Shown: in pieces, positions 41,672 through 51,403 of the stretch
Layout of the letters: the number at the start of each line of letters is the position of its first letter
Numbering within the stretch: position 1 is the first letter of the stretch
DNA from: Pseudomonadaceae bacterium
Lineage (GTDB): Bacteria > Pseudomonadota > Gammaproteobacteria > Pseudomonadales > Azotimanducaceae
NCBI GenBank assembly: GCA_024743435.1
Contig: JANSWO010000006.1
Span: 124,001 to 188,000 of the forward strand
DNA: 64,000 bases
Direction of reading: 5' to 3'
Translations under genes and position numbers: made by a program
Notes under the pieces: model-generated
What the model was told of the DNA's origin: nothing
Seen by the model: the letters and a program-made list of their open reading frames with translations, nothing else
The model's database searches: none

Positions 41672-42210
41672 CAGCTGGTCTCAGCCGCAGCGCCCTCTGC
41701 GGTTGCCTGCTCGGTGACCCGGTTCAACGAACGCATAATCTGTTCTATGAGGTCTCGCCGCATCTCCCGTTCCAGCAGAGCCTGCTCTTCACTGCTGCCA
41801 ACAATATTGTCCCGATCCAGACGGAACGAGCGCTCCGCCCGAGCCTGACTCCTGCCCAACAGCGGCCCGTCCTCGCTTGAGATTCGGTAGGCCACCAGCG
41901 ACGTGAGTTCGTATTCCGCCACTCGCGCCTGTCCGGATACAGACGCACTGCGCCGGGAGACGCTTTCATCCAGAATTTCGATTGTCACATCAGCTGGCTC
42001 ACCGGCCGCAACCAGCTCAACACCCGATTGACGTAACGCGGCCTCGAGGTCTCTGGTGATATCGACTCGATCGGCGCTCAAAACCGTCGCCGTCGCAACG
42101 TTCGCGGCCAGATCCCAACCGCGCAGGTGAAAGCCACATCCGGCCAGCAGCACGATTACCAGTGTTGCCGCGGCTGCCCGCGCGGTGAATTGTGAAGCTC
42201 GATGGGTCAT
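41671..42210 (-). CDS. lptE: LPS assembly lipoprotein LptE
   Basis: The 179-residue outer-membrane lipoprotein has lipobox L-L-A-G-C with Cys25, followed directly by G-F-H-L-R-G, the LptE signature. It forms the plug of the LptD channel that delivers lipopolysaccharide to the surface. The Glu/Ala-rich tail is variable in the family. It lies 13 bp after lnt. leuS, which often sits upstream of lptE, is not here. Confidence 0.92.
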   Translation of the reverse strand: MTHRASQFTARAAAATLVIVLLAGCGFHLRGWDLAANVATATVLSADRVDITRDLEAALRQSGVELVAAGEPADVTIEILDESVSRRSASVSGQARVAEYELTSLVAYRISSEDGPLLGRSQARAERSFRLDRDNIVGSSEEQALLEREMRRDLIEQIMRSLNRVTEQATAEGAAAETS

Positions 42211-42223
42211 GTGTGATCTCTAC

Positions 42224-43723
42224 CTATGAAGCCGAGGCACGGCTGCCTCGACGCCAGCGAGTATAGGTGCCTGCCGAAAGCCCCGCGAGTGCCAGCAGCA
42301 CCCAGGGCTGGCTACCCCACCGACCAAAGGGGGTTTGCCCCGTCATCACCGCGTACTCGGCGCGAACCACACCGGCCTCAAACTGTGGCATCTGGGCGAC
42401 AATCGAACCATCCGGAGCCACGACCGCCGTCATGCCGTTATTGGTTGCCCGCAGCAGATAACGGCCGAGCTCCACAGCTCGCATTCGCGCCATCTGCAAG
42501 TGTTGGGCGGGGCCTGCCGACGCGCCAAACCACGTGTCGTTAGACACTGTGACCAGCACGTCCACGTCCGCCTGTCTCGCCATGTCAGCGACCAGATCCG
42601 GGTACGCGATCTCATAGCAGATCGGTGCGATCGCCCGATGTTCGCCGATGCGAAGTGCCGGCTGTCCATCCGGGCCTTCGCTCATCCGAGACATGGGCAA
42701 ATCAAAGAACTCAATCAAACCGCGCAACAGCGACTGCAACGGTACGTACTCACCAAACGGCACGAGGCGCTGCTTGAGGTATCGACCGGACGCATCACCA
42801 GCGGCTGCCACCGTGTTGTGGAAAATGTAGCCATCCTTGCTGTCTTCGACCATGGGGATGCCGAACAGGACGGATGTGCCATGCTCCGCGCTGCGTCGGT
42901 TGAGTTCCTTAAAAATCGGTTCCGCTTCGAACAGGTAGTACGTCACCGCCGCTTCCGGCCAGATGATGAGATCCGCATCCCAATGCGCATCGGACAAATC
43001 GAGGTGCCTGCGCAGGATTCTGTTTCGATTGCCTCTCTGCCATTTGCTGGCCTGATCGATATTGCCCTGCACAAGTGCCACCTCGAAGGCGGCCCCTGCG
43101 TGGGTGTGCGTGAACGCCGACGCCACGAGCACGAGTACGGCAACCGCCGCCAGCTGAACGCCGGACAACAACCGCTTGTCCGAGCGCACCAGGCAGCAGA
43201 GCAACGCAGCAACGAACGCCATGACGCTACCCACCAGCAGCACGCCACCGATGGGTGCAAGGGCCGCGAGCGGTGTTGCAAGCTGGGTGTAGCCAGCAAA
43301 CAGCCAGGGGAATCCGGTGAGTACCCACGTCTGCAGCCACTCCCCGGCTAGCCAGGCCAGCGCGAATATCCACGCGTTGATAAGCAACGAGCGCTGTCGA
43401 GCAAAAAAGAAAAGAGCGCCGTGAATGAGCGTAAACAGTGCAATGAAAGCAACGAACAGCGCCACCATAAACAGCGCAAGCGCCGGCGATGCGCCCCCAT
43501 GGTCATGGATGCTCACGTAGATCCAGCTAACGCCTAACGCGTATTTGCCGATGCCGAACGCGTAGCTTGCCCACAACGCCATGCGCATCGGTTGCGAGTG
43601 TAAGAGGTAGAACCACAGCGCCATTGCCGCGAGGGTTGCGGGCCAGAAATCAAAGGGTGCAAAACCCAGGGAATAAAGGCCCCCGGCTACAACGGCTGCG
43701 ATCAGACTAAAACGCAACGACAT
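42224..43723 (-). CDS. lnt: apolipoprotein N-acyltransferase
   Basis: The 499-residue membrane protein has about eight hydrophobic helices and a periplasmic nitrilase domain. The catalytic triad is visible as Glu in I-I-W-P-E-A-A, Lys in L-K-Q-R-L-V-P-F-G-E-Y, and Cys in P-I-C-Y-E-I. It adds the third acyl chain to lipoproteins, and several lipoproteins are encoded in this window. The usual corC gene precedes it by 26 bp. The length is close to E. coli Lnt (512). Confidence 0.95.
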   Translation of the reverse strand: MSLRFSLIAAVVAGGLYSLGFAPFDFWPATLAAMALWFYLLHSQPMRMALWASYAFGIGKYALGVSWIYVSIHDHGGASPALALFMVALFVAFIALFTLIHGALFFFARQRSLLINAWIFALAWLAGEWLQTWVLTGFPWLFAGYTQLATPLAALAPIGGVLLVGSVMAFVAALLCCLVRSDKRLLSGVQLAAVAVLVLVASAFTHTHAGAAFEVALVQGNIDQASKWQRGNRNRILRRHLDLSDAHWDADLIIWPEAAVTYYLFEAEPIFKELNRRSAEHGTSVLFGIPMVEDSKDGYIFHNTVAAAGDASGRYLKQRLVPFGEYVPLQSLLRGLIEFFDLPMSRMSEGPDGQPALRIGEHRAIAPICYEIAYPDLVADMARQADVDVLVTVSNDTWFGASAGPAQHLQMARMRAVELGRYLLRATNNGMTAVVAPDGSIVAQMPQFEAGVVRAEYAVMTGQTPFGRWGSQPWVLLALAGLSAGTYTRWRRGSRASAS

Positions 43724-43749
43724 GGGCCGGCCGGATAGCTCGCTAGCGA

Positions 43750-44595
43750 TCAGCTGACGTCCAGACGTGTGGCCCGCAATAGCGTCAGCCGACGACTGTC
43801 TGCACCGAGCACTTCGAACAAGAAACCAGCAAATTTGGTGGTCTCACTACGCTTAGGCAGGCGCCCAAAACTGTGCAACACAAGCCCGCCAATCGTGTCG
43901 AACTCATCATCCGAGAGTTCCAGCTCGAAGTACTCATTGAAGTCTTCAATGGGTGTTGCGGCCTTAACGGTGTAGTCCGCGCCGCCTAGATGCTTGATGA
44001 AGCTTTCGTCATCGATATCGTGCTCATCTTCAATCTCACCAACGATCTGCTCCAGCACATCCTCGATGGTCACAGCACCAGCGATGTGCCCGTACTCATC
44101 GACAACCACGGCCATGTGATTACGGGTCGAGCGGAATTCCTGCAGAAGCACGTTGAGACGCTTGCTCTCCGGAACCACTGTCGCTGGCCGGATGTAGTCT
44201 TTGATATCAAGGCTGTCCCGCTCCCGATCGGAGGCAAGGATCAAAGGCAGCATGTCTTTGGCGTGCAAGATGCCTTTGATGTCATCGAGGTCTTCGCCGA
44301 TAACCGGATAACGGGAATGCTGGCACTCCAGAACCGTGCCCAGAATGTCTTCTAACGAATCCGACGACCCCAGGTGCGCCAATTCTGTCCGCGGGATCAT
44401 GACGTCGCGCACCTGCATGTCCGACACCTGCAGAGCGCCAAACATGATGTTCAGGGCATCACTGTCAAAGAGGTCACGCGCAGCAGCATCGCGCAACGTA
44501 TCCTTAAGCTCCGCCAGATCACCCGGCTCATTGACGAAGGCGTCTTTGAGTTTGCCGAGGAGCGATCTCGGCTCGTTGCGCGCCGCATCAGCCAT
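43750..44595 (-). CDS. corC: CBS-domain transporter-associated protein CorC/YbeX
   Basis: The 281-residue protein has paired CBS domains (about residues 60-180) with D-V-M-I-P-R-T-E-L and [19 protein letters not shown]-terminal CorC_HlyC domain ([12 protein letters not shown]) follows. It is linked to magnesium efflux and membrane homeostasis. I start at the ATG at 44595, which overlaps ybeY by 8 nt; the longer frame to 44733 is antisense-like and inside ybeY. It lies between ybeY and lnt as in E. coli. Confidence 0.93.
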   Translation of the reverse strand: MADAARNEPRSLLGKLKDAFVNEPGDLAELKDTLRDAAARDLFDSDALNIMFGALQVSDMQVRDVMIPRTELAHLGSSDSLEDILGTVLECQHSRYPVIGEDLDDIKGILHAKDMLPLILASDRERDSLDIKDYIRPATVVPESKRLNVLLQEFRSTRNHMAVVVDEYGHIAGAVTIEDVLEQIVGEIEDEHDIDDESFIKHLGGADYTVKAATPIEDFNEYFELELSDDEFDTIGGLVLHSFGRLPKRSETTKFAGFLFEVLGADSRRLTLLRATRLDVS

Positions 44596-45121
44596 TGCTG
44601 CATGCCTCGTGATTTTGGGCGTCCGCCTCAGCTCGAGGCGACCATTGGTACGGATCGGGCAATCCGAGTTCAGCGAGCACTTGTACCTCGAGCTCCTCCA
44701 TTTGCTTCGCCTCTTCATCCGTCTGGTGATCAAAGCCGAGCAGATGAAGACAACCGTGCACGGTTAGATGAGCCAGGTGTGCAGCCATCGCTTTGCCCTG
44801 CTCGGCCGCCTCACGACAGACAACGGGCGCGCAAACGACAATGTCGCCCACATGACGACAACCCGGGATCTCGACCTCACTGGCAAAGCTGAGAACGTTC
44901 GTTGCGTAGTCGCGCTGTCGATAGGCCAGGTTCAGCTCCCGGGCTTCTGTCTCGTCGACAATTCGCAGACAAAGGCTGAGACCGGACTCGTCCGGATTGC
45001 TTCCCGCTGCGCTGAGAGCGGCTCGCAGCCAGGGCTCAAACTGCACCGGCGTCGGTAGCCCCGGCACCGAGGAGTCGACAAAGACATCAATCGCCACGAC
45101 GCAGCCGCGCGCGACTCTCAT
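44588..45121 (-). CDS. ybeY: endoribonuclease YbeY
   Basis: The 178-residue metallo-endoribonuclease acts in 16S rRNA maturation and ribosome quality control. The zinc motif [11 protein letters not shown] supplies His122, His126 and His132. N-V-L-S-F-A is also typical. The ATG at 45121 follows GAGGG and overlaps phoH by 35 nt; a GTG at 45097 would overlap by 11 nt but lacks a ribosome-binding site. It is co-transcribed with phoH and corC. Confidence 0.94.
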   Translation of the reverse strand: MRVARGCVVAIDVFVDSSVPGLPTPVQFEPWLRAALSAAGSNPDESGLSLCLRIVDETEARELNLAYRQRDYATNVLSFASEVEIPGCRHVGDIVVCAPVVCREAAEQGKAMAAHLAHLTVHGCLHLLGFDHQTDEEAKQMEELEVQVLAELGLPDPYQWSPRAEADAQNHEACSNG

Positions 45122-46112
45122 CGCCCTCAATCTGGGCAGCGTAGGCATCAACCACCTTCTGAACCAGCGGGTGTCGAACCACATCTTTGCTGTTGAAGTG
45201 GGTGAAGCTGATTCCGTCGATGCCGCGCAGTACTTTCACGCCATCCACCAGGCCAGATCGCTGGCCATGCGGGAGATCGATCTGAGTGATATCGCCGGTG
45301 ATCACTGCGGTGGAGCCGAAACCGATGCGGGTCAGAAACATCTTCATCTGAGCGATGGTTGTATTCTGACTCTCATCGAGAATGATGAAGGCATTGTTCA
45401 AGGTTCGACCGCGCATATAGGCAAGCGGCGCGACTTCTATGACATTGCGCTCGATGCACTTGTTTACACGCTCAACGCCCATCATCTCGTACATCGCGTC
45501 GTATAGCGGCCGCAGATACGGGTCAATTTTCTGGGCAAGATCGCCGGGCAGAAAACCGAGTTTCTCCCCGGCTTCCACAGCGGGGCGTACCAACAAGATG
45601 CGGGCGACACGGCCCATCTCCAAGGCTTCAACCGCACAGGCAACAGCCAGATAAGTCTTGCCGGTGCCAGCCGGACCGATGCCGAAGTTAATGTCGTGCT
45701 TGCGCACCGCATCGACATAGCCTTTCTGATTGGCACCGCGCGGTTTGACCGTTTTGCGACGCGCACGAATAACCGCGCCAGCTTCTTCATCTTCACTGGC
45801 CGGCACTTCGCCCAGCAGCGATTCGACACCGGACTCCTGCAGGAACAGATGCACGGTATCTAAACTGAGATCGTCTTCGTTCAGCGTTTCGCGATAGAGC
45901 TGGTGCAGCACAGCGCTGGCAGCCTCAACACGGGGCTCAGGGCCACTCAAGTGAAACTGGTTGCCACGGCTACGCATACGAACGCCGAAGCGTTGCTCCA
46001 ACAGCTTGAGGTTCTGATCGACGGGCCCACACAGTACCGCCAGGCGGCGGCTGTCATTAGGTTCGAGGCTGATGGAGGTGGTGAAAGGCACCACCTGGGG
46101 TTGTTCGTTCAA
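45087..46112 (-). CDS. PhoH-like ATPase YbeZ
   Basis: The 341-residue protein has an N-terminal KH-like region and a PhoH ATPase domain with Walker A G-P-A-G-T-G-K-T (146-153) and F-I-I-L-D-E-S-Q-N as Walker B. It is thought to work with YbeY in RNA handling. It lies 52 bp after miaB on the same strand. Residues 105-130 are a charged linker with R-A-R-R-K-T. Confidence 0.93.
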   Translation of the reverse strand: MNEQPQVVPFTTSISLEPNDSRRLAVLCGPVDQNLKLLEQRFGVRMRSRGNQFHLSGPEPRVEAASAVLHQLYRETLNEDDLSLDTVHLFLQESGVESLLGEVPASEDEEAGAVIRARRKTVKPRGANQKGYVDAVRKHDINFGIGPAGTGKTYLAVACAVEALEMGRVARILLVRPAVEAGEKLGFLPGDLAQKIDPYLRPLYDAMYEMMGVERVNKCIERNVIEVAPLAYMRGRTLNNAFIILDESQNTTIAQMKMFLTRIGFGSTAVITGDITQIDLPHGQRSGLVDGVKVLRGIDGISFTHFNSKDVVRHPLVQKVVDAYAAQIEGDESRARLRRGD

Positions 46113-46164
46113 GACGTGTCCACGTCATGGGATAGTCGCAAGGATATCCCTGCCACAGACCCTG

Positions 46165-47505
46165 TCAAACAACCTTTTGTGACGAAGCGGCCGCCAGTTC
46201 CCCGCGCAGCGAGTTCGGCAGCGCTTCGCTGATCACAACATCTGCAAATCCACCGATAAGTGACGGGTCGCCGCGGAAGTTAACCACGCGATTGTTCTCC
46301 GTGCGGCCCGCGAGCACACCGGGGTCTTTCTTCGAATAGCCGGTCACGAGAAGACGCTGCTCGGTGCCGACCATTGCCTGGGCAATGGCTGTGGCCTGGG
46401 CGCGAATCTGATCCTGCAGAATCGCCAGACGGTGTTTCTTGATTTGACTGTCTGCATCATCTGGCAGCGACGCGGCCGGCGTTCCTGGACGAGCGCTGTA
46501 AATGAAGCTGAAGGAGATATCGAAGTTGAGTTCGCGAATCAGTGACATCGTCTGCTCAAAGTCCGCGTCCGACTCACCCGGGAAGCCGATGATGAAATCG
46601 GAGCTGAGCGCGATGTTCGGCCGCACTTCGCGTAGCCGGCGAATCTTGGATTTGTATTCGAGAATCGTGTGCCCACGCTTCATCATGGCGAGCACCCGAT
46701 CTGAGCCCGATTGCACGGGCAGATGCAGATGGTCTGCCAGCTCGGGAATGTCGGCAAAAGCCTGAATCAGATTGTCCGTGAACTCCACCGGATGAGACGT
46801 CGTGAAGCGAATCCGATCGATGCCATCGATCTCCGCCACGTAGTACAGAAGCTCAGCAAGGTCCGCCGTATCACCGTCAATATCGCCCTGATAGGCATTG
46901 ACGTTCTGGCCCAGCAGATTCACCTCTCGCACGCCCTGGTCGGCCAGCCCGCGAATTTCGGTCAGCACATCTTCAACCGGCCGCGAAATCTCCTCGCCAC
47001 GGGTGTAAGGCACCACGCAGAAGCTGCAGTACTTGCTACAGCCTTCCATGATGGAGACAAAGGCCGTTGGCCCTTCTGCATTGGCTTTCGGCAGGTGATC
47101 AAACTTCTCTATCTCAGGGAACGAGATGTCAACCACCGGGGCGCGCTGCTGGCGCGCCTGAGTCAGCAGCGCCGGCAGACGATGCAGGGTTTGAGGCCCG
47201 AACACGACATCCACGTAAGGCGCGCGCTTGGCGATAGCGGCCCCCTCCTGGCTGGCGACGCAGCCACCAACGCCGATGAGCAGGTTCGGATTGGCCGTTT
47301 TCAGCTTGCGCCAGCGACCCAGCTGGTCAAATACTTTCTCCTGCGCTTTCTCGCGAATGGAGCAGGTATTAAGAAGCAGTACGTCGGCCTCCGAAGCCTC
47401 CTGCGTTGGATGAATATCAGCCTCCTCCCTCAGCGCATCGAGCATCCTGGAGGAGTCGTACTCATTCATCTGGCAGCCGTGAGTTTTTATGAATACCTTG
47501 GCCAT
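46165..47505 (-). CDS. miaB: tRNA-2-methylthio-N6-dimethylallyladenosine synthase
   Basis: The 446-residue radical-SAM methylthiotransferase modifies A37 of tRNAs after MiaA. Cysteines for both clusters are in place: Cys11, Cys48 and Cys82 in the UPF0004 domain, and Cys156, Cys160 and Cys163 (G-C-S-K-Y-C-S-F-C) in the radical domain. A TRAM domain ends the protein. I start at the ATG at 47505, which begins [11 protein letters not shown]; the longer frame to 47643 adds non-family sequence. It is divergent from DUF1820. Confidence 0.96.
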   Translation of the reverse strand: MAKVFIKTHGCQMNEYDSSRMLDALREEADIHPTQEASEADVLLLNTCSIREKAQEKVFDQLGRWRKLKTANPNLLIGVGGCVASQEGAAIAKRAPYVDVVFGPQTLHRLPALLTQARQQRAPVVDISFPEIEKFDHLPKANAEGPTAFVSIMEGCSKYCSFCVVPYTRGEEISRPVEDVLTEIRGLADQGVREVNLLGQNVNAYQGDIDGDTADLAELLYYVAEIDGIDRIRFTTSHPVEFTDNLIQAFADIPELADHLHLPVQSGSDRVLAMMKRGHTILEYKSKIRRLREVRPNIALSSDFIIGFPGESDADFEQTMSLIRELNFDISFSFIYSARPGTPAASLPDDADSQIKKHRLAILQDQIRAQATAIAQAMVGTEQRLLVTGYSKKDPGVLAGRTENNRVVNFRGDPSLIGGFADVVISEALPNSLRGELAAASSQKVV

Positions 47506-47564
47506 TAGGCACACTACTCTATTAGACAGGTTGGACAGAAAGATGGCGGCTCGAAACGGGCGCG

Positions 47565-47576
47565 GGAGTATACTCC
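47565..47576. promoter_or_regulatory. perfect 12-bp palindrome between miaB and DUF1820
   Basis: GGAGTATACTCC is self-complementary and lies 60 bp upstream of miaB in the 216-bp divergent region. It could be an operator acting on either gene. No matching regulator gene is nearby. Confidence 0.35.
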
Positions 47577-47721
47577 ACCGCAGCTTGTGGAGAAGAGCCG
47601 TTTGGTCACGGTGAAGTCGCCACCTTGAAATCCCGCCAGGCATCCCTACATCCCCCGCATCGGCCTACGCAGCCAAAGCGATTCGCATTACTTGCAATAC
47701 TCGCATTAGAAGAGAAACGAC

Positions 47722-48057
47722 ATGAGCCAGGAAAAAGATCCCATCTATCGAGTCCTGTTCGTGAACCAGGGCCAGGTATACGAGGTGTACGCGAGCAGCA
47801 TCTACAGTTCGGAGCTACATGGGTTCGTTGAGATTGAGGACTATCAGTTCGGCAATCGAACCCAAGTGGTCATTGATCCGTCCGAGGAAAAGCTGCGCGG
47901 CGAGTTCGAGGGCGTCAAACGCTCCTTTGTTCCCATGCACTCGATTGTGCGAATCGACGAGGTCGACAAGCAGGGCGTGCCGAAAATCTCAGCGGCGGAC
48001 GGCAGCAATGTCACCGCGTTCCCAATGCCTATGCCGAAGGCGACCCCGCCCGGCTAA
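47722..48057 (+). CDS. DUF1820 family protein
   Basis: The 111-residue soluble protein has the family segments Y-R-V-L-F-V-N-Q-G-Q-V-Y-E-V-Y-A and G-F-V-E-I-E-D-Y-Q-F. A conserved P-S-E-E-K-L-R-x-E-F-E-G-V-K-R-S-F-V-P stretch follows. The function is unknown. Genes of this family occur beside miaB in many gammaproteobacteria, as here. A purine-rich agaagagaaa precedes the ATG. Confidence 0.88.
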   Translation: MSQEKDPIYRVLFVNQGQVYEVYASSIYSSELHGFVEIEDYQFGNRTQVVIDPSEEKLRGEFEGVKRSFVPMHSIVRIDEVDKQGVPKISAADGSNVTAFPMPMPKATPPG

Positions 48058-48131
48058 CGTCGGAAGCAGCCTCTCTCTGCGCTATGCGGAGCCTCGTGTA
48101 AACTGCGCCTTTTCCCATTCTGGAGGGCGCT

Positions 48132-49343
48132 ATGCCGACCACAGCAATCATCGGTGCTGGCCACGCTGCCGGCCAACTGGCTGCCAGCCTGCGTCAAGAA
48201 GGCTACGAGGGCGACATCGTCATCTATGGCGATGAGCTGCACATCCCCTACCAACGCCCGCCGCTATCCAAAGCCTATCTCGCCGGCGAGCTGGGGTTAG
48301 AGAAGGTCTATCTGCGGCCGGCCAAATTCTACGAAGACAAAAACATCACGCTACGTATCGGTGAAACCGTCACTGCGATCGATCCGGCGACCAAAACGAT
48401 TACCAGCGACGAAGGCAGCACGCTGCAGTACGACGATCTTGTGCTCGCCACCGGCGGCCGACCCAGAAAGCTACCAATTGAGGGAGCCGACCTGGGGGGA
48501 ATTCACTACCTGCGCAGCATCTCGGATGTCGACGGGATTCGCGCTGAACTCGCTCCCGGACGCAACCTGGTGATCGTCGGCGGCGGCTATATCGGCCTTG
48601 AGGTCGCCTCCATCGGCATCAAGACCGGCGCAACCGTTCACGTATTGGAGATGGAATCGCGCATTCTGCAACGCGTCACGACACCTCAGATGAGCGAGTT
48701 TTACGATCAGTTGCACAGCGGTCGTGGCGTCCAAGTTCACACGGACACTCGAGCCAGCGCATTCATGGGCGACGGCAAGGTGAGTCATGTTGTCACGGCC
48801 GACGGCACCGAGCTCGATGCAGACCTCGTGGTCGTGGGGATTGGCATCATTCCGAACAGCGAATTGGCTGAAGCGGCTGGCCTTGAATGCGATAACGGCA
48901 TTGTGGTGGATGATCATTGCCGAACCGAAGATCCACATATCTACGCGATCGGCGACGTCTCGAATCACCCAAACCCGCTACTCAACCGCCGGCTACGCCT
49001 GGAATCCGTGCCAAACGCGATGGAACAGGCGCGGGTGGTCGCCAGCAACATCGTGGGCAAAGACAAGGTCTATGCCGCCATCCCATGGTTCTGGTCAGAT
49101 CAATACGAGCTCAAGCTTCAGATGGTGGGCTTCTCTTCGGACGGCGAGGAGCAGATCACCCGCGGGAATCCCGCAGACAACCAGTTCATCACGTTCTATA
49201 TGAAGGACGGAAAGGTCGTCGCAGCCGATGCCATCAATGATCCGAAGTCTTTCATGGCCGCGAAAAACCTGGTTGGCAAAGCAATAGACGCAGCTGCGCT
49301 TGCGGATCCTGCTGTTGAGCTGAAGTCCCTCATGACCCGATAG
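48132..49343 (+). CDS. FAD-dependent ferredoxin/rubredoxin reductase
   Basis: The 403-residue flavoprotein has an N-terminal FAD fold (I-I-G-A-G-H-A-A), R-P-P-L-S-K, and an NAD fold (I-V-G-G-G-Y-I-G-L-E). A C-terminal reductase domain resembles putidaredoxin reductase. It probably passes electrons from NAD(P)H to a small ferredoxin for a cytochrome P450, dioxygenase or hydroxylase. No ferredoxin or oxygenase gene is adjacent. It follows DUF1820 by 74 bp and may be in the same transcript. Confidence 0.9.
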   Translation: MPTTAIIGAGHAAGQLAASLRQEGYEGDIVIYGDELHIPYQRPPLSKAYLAGELGLEKVYLRPAKFYEDKNITLRIGETVTAIDPATKTITSDEGSTLQYDDLVLATGGRPRKLPIEGADLGGIHYLRSISDVDGIRAELAPGRNLVIVGGGYIGLEVASIGIKTGATVHVLEMESRILQRVTTPQMSEFYDQLHSGRGVQVHTDTRASAFMGDGKVSHVVTADGTELDADLVVVGIGIIPNSELAEAAGLECDNGIVVDDHCRTEDPHIYAIGDVSNHPNPLLNRRLRLESVPNAMEQARVVASNIVGKDKVYAAIPWFWSDQYELKLQMVGFSSDGEEQITRGNPADNQFITFYMKDGKVVAADAINDPKSFMAAKNLVGKAIDAAALADPAVELKSLMTR

Positions 49344-49418
49344 CGGGCAGCGCCCACTTGCAGCGCGGGCCAATGACAGGGATAACCACATGACGCACTA
49401 GGTAAGAGGGGAGCGTTC

Positions 49419-49949
49419 ATGTCAGGTAGAAAGGTTATCGGCGTGCTGGTCGCGGCACTCGCCATGTTTTTGGTCGGAGCCCTGTATTGGGGCGTAAACC
49501 CGGCCCCCTATGAAAGCTGGAACGCTGTGGCGGACGACAAACTCGCCCAGCAACAGCTGTCGCAAATGATGCCCAATGACGGCGTCTACTTCGTTCCCGG
49601 CTTCCGCGAGGAATCGGGCGCGGCGCTACTGGAAGACGGCGCGCTCTTCCAGGTTTACGTTGACCACACGCCGGTCGCTCCGAGCGACCCGGCTATCTTC
49701 GCGTGGGGTTTCCTGGTGAACCTGGCCACTGCCGCGCTGTTGGTGATGGTGCTTGAACCGGGTGCCAGCGTAGGCCGCAGCATGCTGCGAGGTTTGCTCC
49801 TCGGCCTGCTGGCAGTGGTAACGGTCGATCTGACGAACATGGTGTGGTGGCAGGTGCCATTTTCCTGGCAACTGCATTTATCGGTTTACACGTTGCTGCT
49901 CTTCGTCATCGGTTCTGCGGTCCTTGCGCCCTTCCTGAAACCGAAATAG
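49419..49949 (+). CDS. membrane protein of unknown function
   Basis: The 176-residue protein shows four hydrophobic segments at about residues 5-25, 93-112, 122-145 and 152-172. A periplasmic loop (about 26-92) contains M-M-P-N-D-G-V-Y-F-V-P-G-F. I do not recognise a family. It follows the ferredoxin reductase by 75 bp on the same strand and converges with map. Confidence 0.6.
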   Translation: MSGRKVIGVLVAALAMFLVGALYWGVNPAPYESWNAVADDKLAQQQLSQMMPNDGVYFVPGFREESGAALLEDGALFQVYVDHTPVAPSDPAIFAWGFLVNLATAALLVMVLEPGASVGRSMLRGLLLGLLAVVTVDLTNMVWWQVPFSWQLHLSVYTLLLFVIGSAVLAPFLKPK

Positions 49950-49976
49950 AAAGCGTACCCGCAGCGACCGCGCCGC

Positions 49977-50729
49977 TCAGGCACCCGCCGCCGTAAGAAT
50001 CAGCGGCGGCTGCCCGTCGCGAATAACAAACGTGTGCTCAAACTGGGCTACCAGGGTGCCGTGGGGTACGGTGAGCGTCCAGCCGTCGTCCTCCTCGTTC
50101 ACCCAGCGCGCGCCGGTCGCAAAGAAAGGCTCCAGCGTCATCACCAGACCCGCCTGCAGTCGACGTCGCTCCTTCGGGTTATCGATGGGCACGTAGGACG
50201 GCGCTTCATGCAGAGTGCGCCCCAGGCCGTGGCTGCCGAGGTTCTCGACGATACTGAAGCCCTCGCCCCGAGCTACCTGGCTCACCGTCCGGCCAATGTC
50301 GTTTAGCGAGCTTCCTGCGCGCATGCCATCGGCCGCCGAATAGACAGCGCGCTGTACCGCAGCAATGAGGCGATTCTGCTCGTCGCCGCCCTCGCCGACC
50401 ATGAAGCTCTCGCCCATGTCCGCGACAAATCCGTCCAATGATGCGGATACGTCAATGTTGACCATATCGCCAGATGCGAGCACCCGTTCACCTGGAATTC
50501 CGTGGGCCGCCTCTTCGTTGACGCTAATGCAGGTGGCGCCTGGAAAGTCATAGAACAGTTGCGGCGCAGACAGCGCGCCTCGCTTGGCGAGTACCGCTGC
50601 TCCGATTCGATCGAGCTCAGCCGTACTGATACCCGGTCGCGCTTCCTCTTTCATGGCATCGAATGCCGCTCGCACAGCACGCCCCGCGGCGCTCAGACCA
50701 TCGAGCTCTGCGTCATTCGCCACAATCAT
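49977..50729 (-). CDS. map: type I methionine aminopeptidase
   Basis: The 250-residue metalloenzyme removes the initiator methionine. All five metal ligands are present: Asp93, Asp104, His167, Glu200 and Glu231, plus substrate His76. The short length is that of proteobacterial Map-I, without an N-terminal zinc extension. The gene overlaps the Tag-like gene by 4 nt and is not next to rpsB, the common location, so it may be a second Map copy in this genome. Confidence 0.93.
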   Translation of the reverse strand: MIVANDAELDGLSAAGRAVRAAFDAMKEEARPGISTAELDRIGAAVLAKRGALSAPQLFYDFPGATCISVNEEAAHGIPGERVLASGDMVNIDVSASLDGFVADMGESFMVGEGGDEQNRLIAAVQRAVYSAADGMRAGSSLNDIGRTVSQVARGEGFSIVENLGSHGLGRTLHEAPSYVPIDNPKERRRLQAGLVMTLEPFFATGARWVNEEDDGWTLTVPHGTLVAQFEHTFVIRDGQPPLILTAAGA

Positions 50730-51403
50730 GAGTCGACGCTCATCGCGAGAACACGCGAGATCTCGGTGTTGCTACGGCCGCTCTCCTCGCGCCATTGGGC
50801 AAAGGCTGCCCTCAGCTTGGCCAGATCGCGTTGTGCTGTTGGCTCCTTGTCCACCACGCCGGCGCTGACGAGCGCGGCGACCACATCTCTTGACAGAATT
50901 GGTGAATCCCAACCCATGAAACGCAGAAAATAGCGTCCGGTTTGGCCACCCAATCGATCGCCCCGCTTCTTCAGCAGCGTCCAAAGCCCAACGAAATCAT
51001 CCGCCGGCCAGGAGGCCAGAAACGAGCCGAAGTTTTTGTGTTCGTCGCGGATGGACAAAATGAACTGCGCGTTTCGACGGACAGACTCAATCTTTCTGGC
51101 GTGCCGGACAATGCTTGCGTCCTGGCATAATTCTTCCAGACGCTCATCGGACATATAGGCACATTCGGAAACGTCAAAACCTGCAAACGCGGCCTCAAAT
51201 CCTGGCCACTTCTGCTCAATGATTCGCCAAACGAAGCCTGAGCGAAATACACAGGCAGCCATCTCCGCCAGATATCGATCGTCGGTGCGTGCCTTAAGCT
51301 TTGCTGTCGAGACAGGGCGAGAGATCAGCTCTTCTATTGCTGCGAGGCCACCCTTGCGCAGAGCCGCTTGCTCGATAATAGTCTCAAAGGCAGGTAACGA
51401 CAT
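50726..51403 (-). CDS. Tag-like DNA-3-methyladenine glycosylase I family protein
   Basis: The 225-residue protein matches the Tag core: F-R-S-G-F-V-W-R-I-I-E-Q-K-W-P-G-F, A-R-K-I-E-S-V-R-R-N-A-Q-F-I, and G-R-Y-F-L-R-F-M-G-W-D. It lacks the usual Tag N-terminus with its C-x-W start and zinc cysteine, so it belongs to a divergent branch. It probably excises alkylated bases, though activity is uncertain. The start ATG at 51403 overlaps, on the opposite strand, the start of the CULT-domain gene (shared CATG). It is coupled to map downstream. Confidence 0.78.
   Translation of the reverse strand: MSLPAFETIIEQAALRKGGLAAIEELISRPVSTAKLKARTDDRYLAEMAACVFRSGFVWRIIEQKWPGFEAAFAGFDVSECAYMSDERLEELCQDASIVRHARKIESVRRNAQFILSIRDEHKNFGSFLASWPADDFVGLWTLLKKRGDRLGGQTGRYFLRFMGWDSPILSRDVVAALVSAGVVDKEPTAQRDLAKLRAAFAQWREESGRSNTEISRVLAMSVDS

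Noticed and set aside
42335-43351. 338-codon plus-strand frame
   Set aside because: It is antisense to lnt, which has its full catalytic triad; the translation is a typical high-GC shadow.
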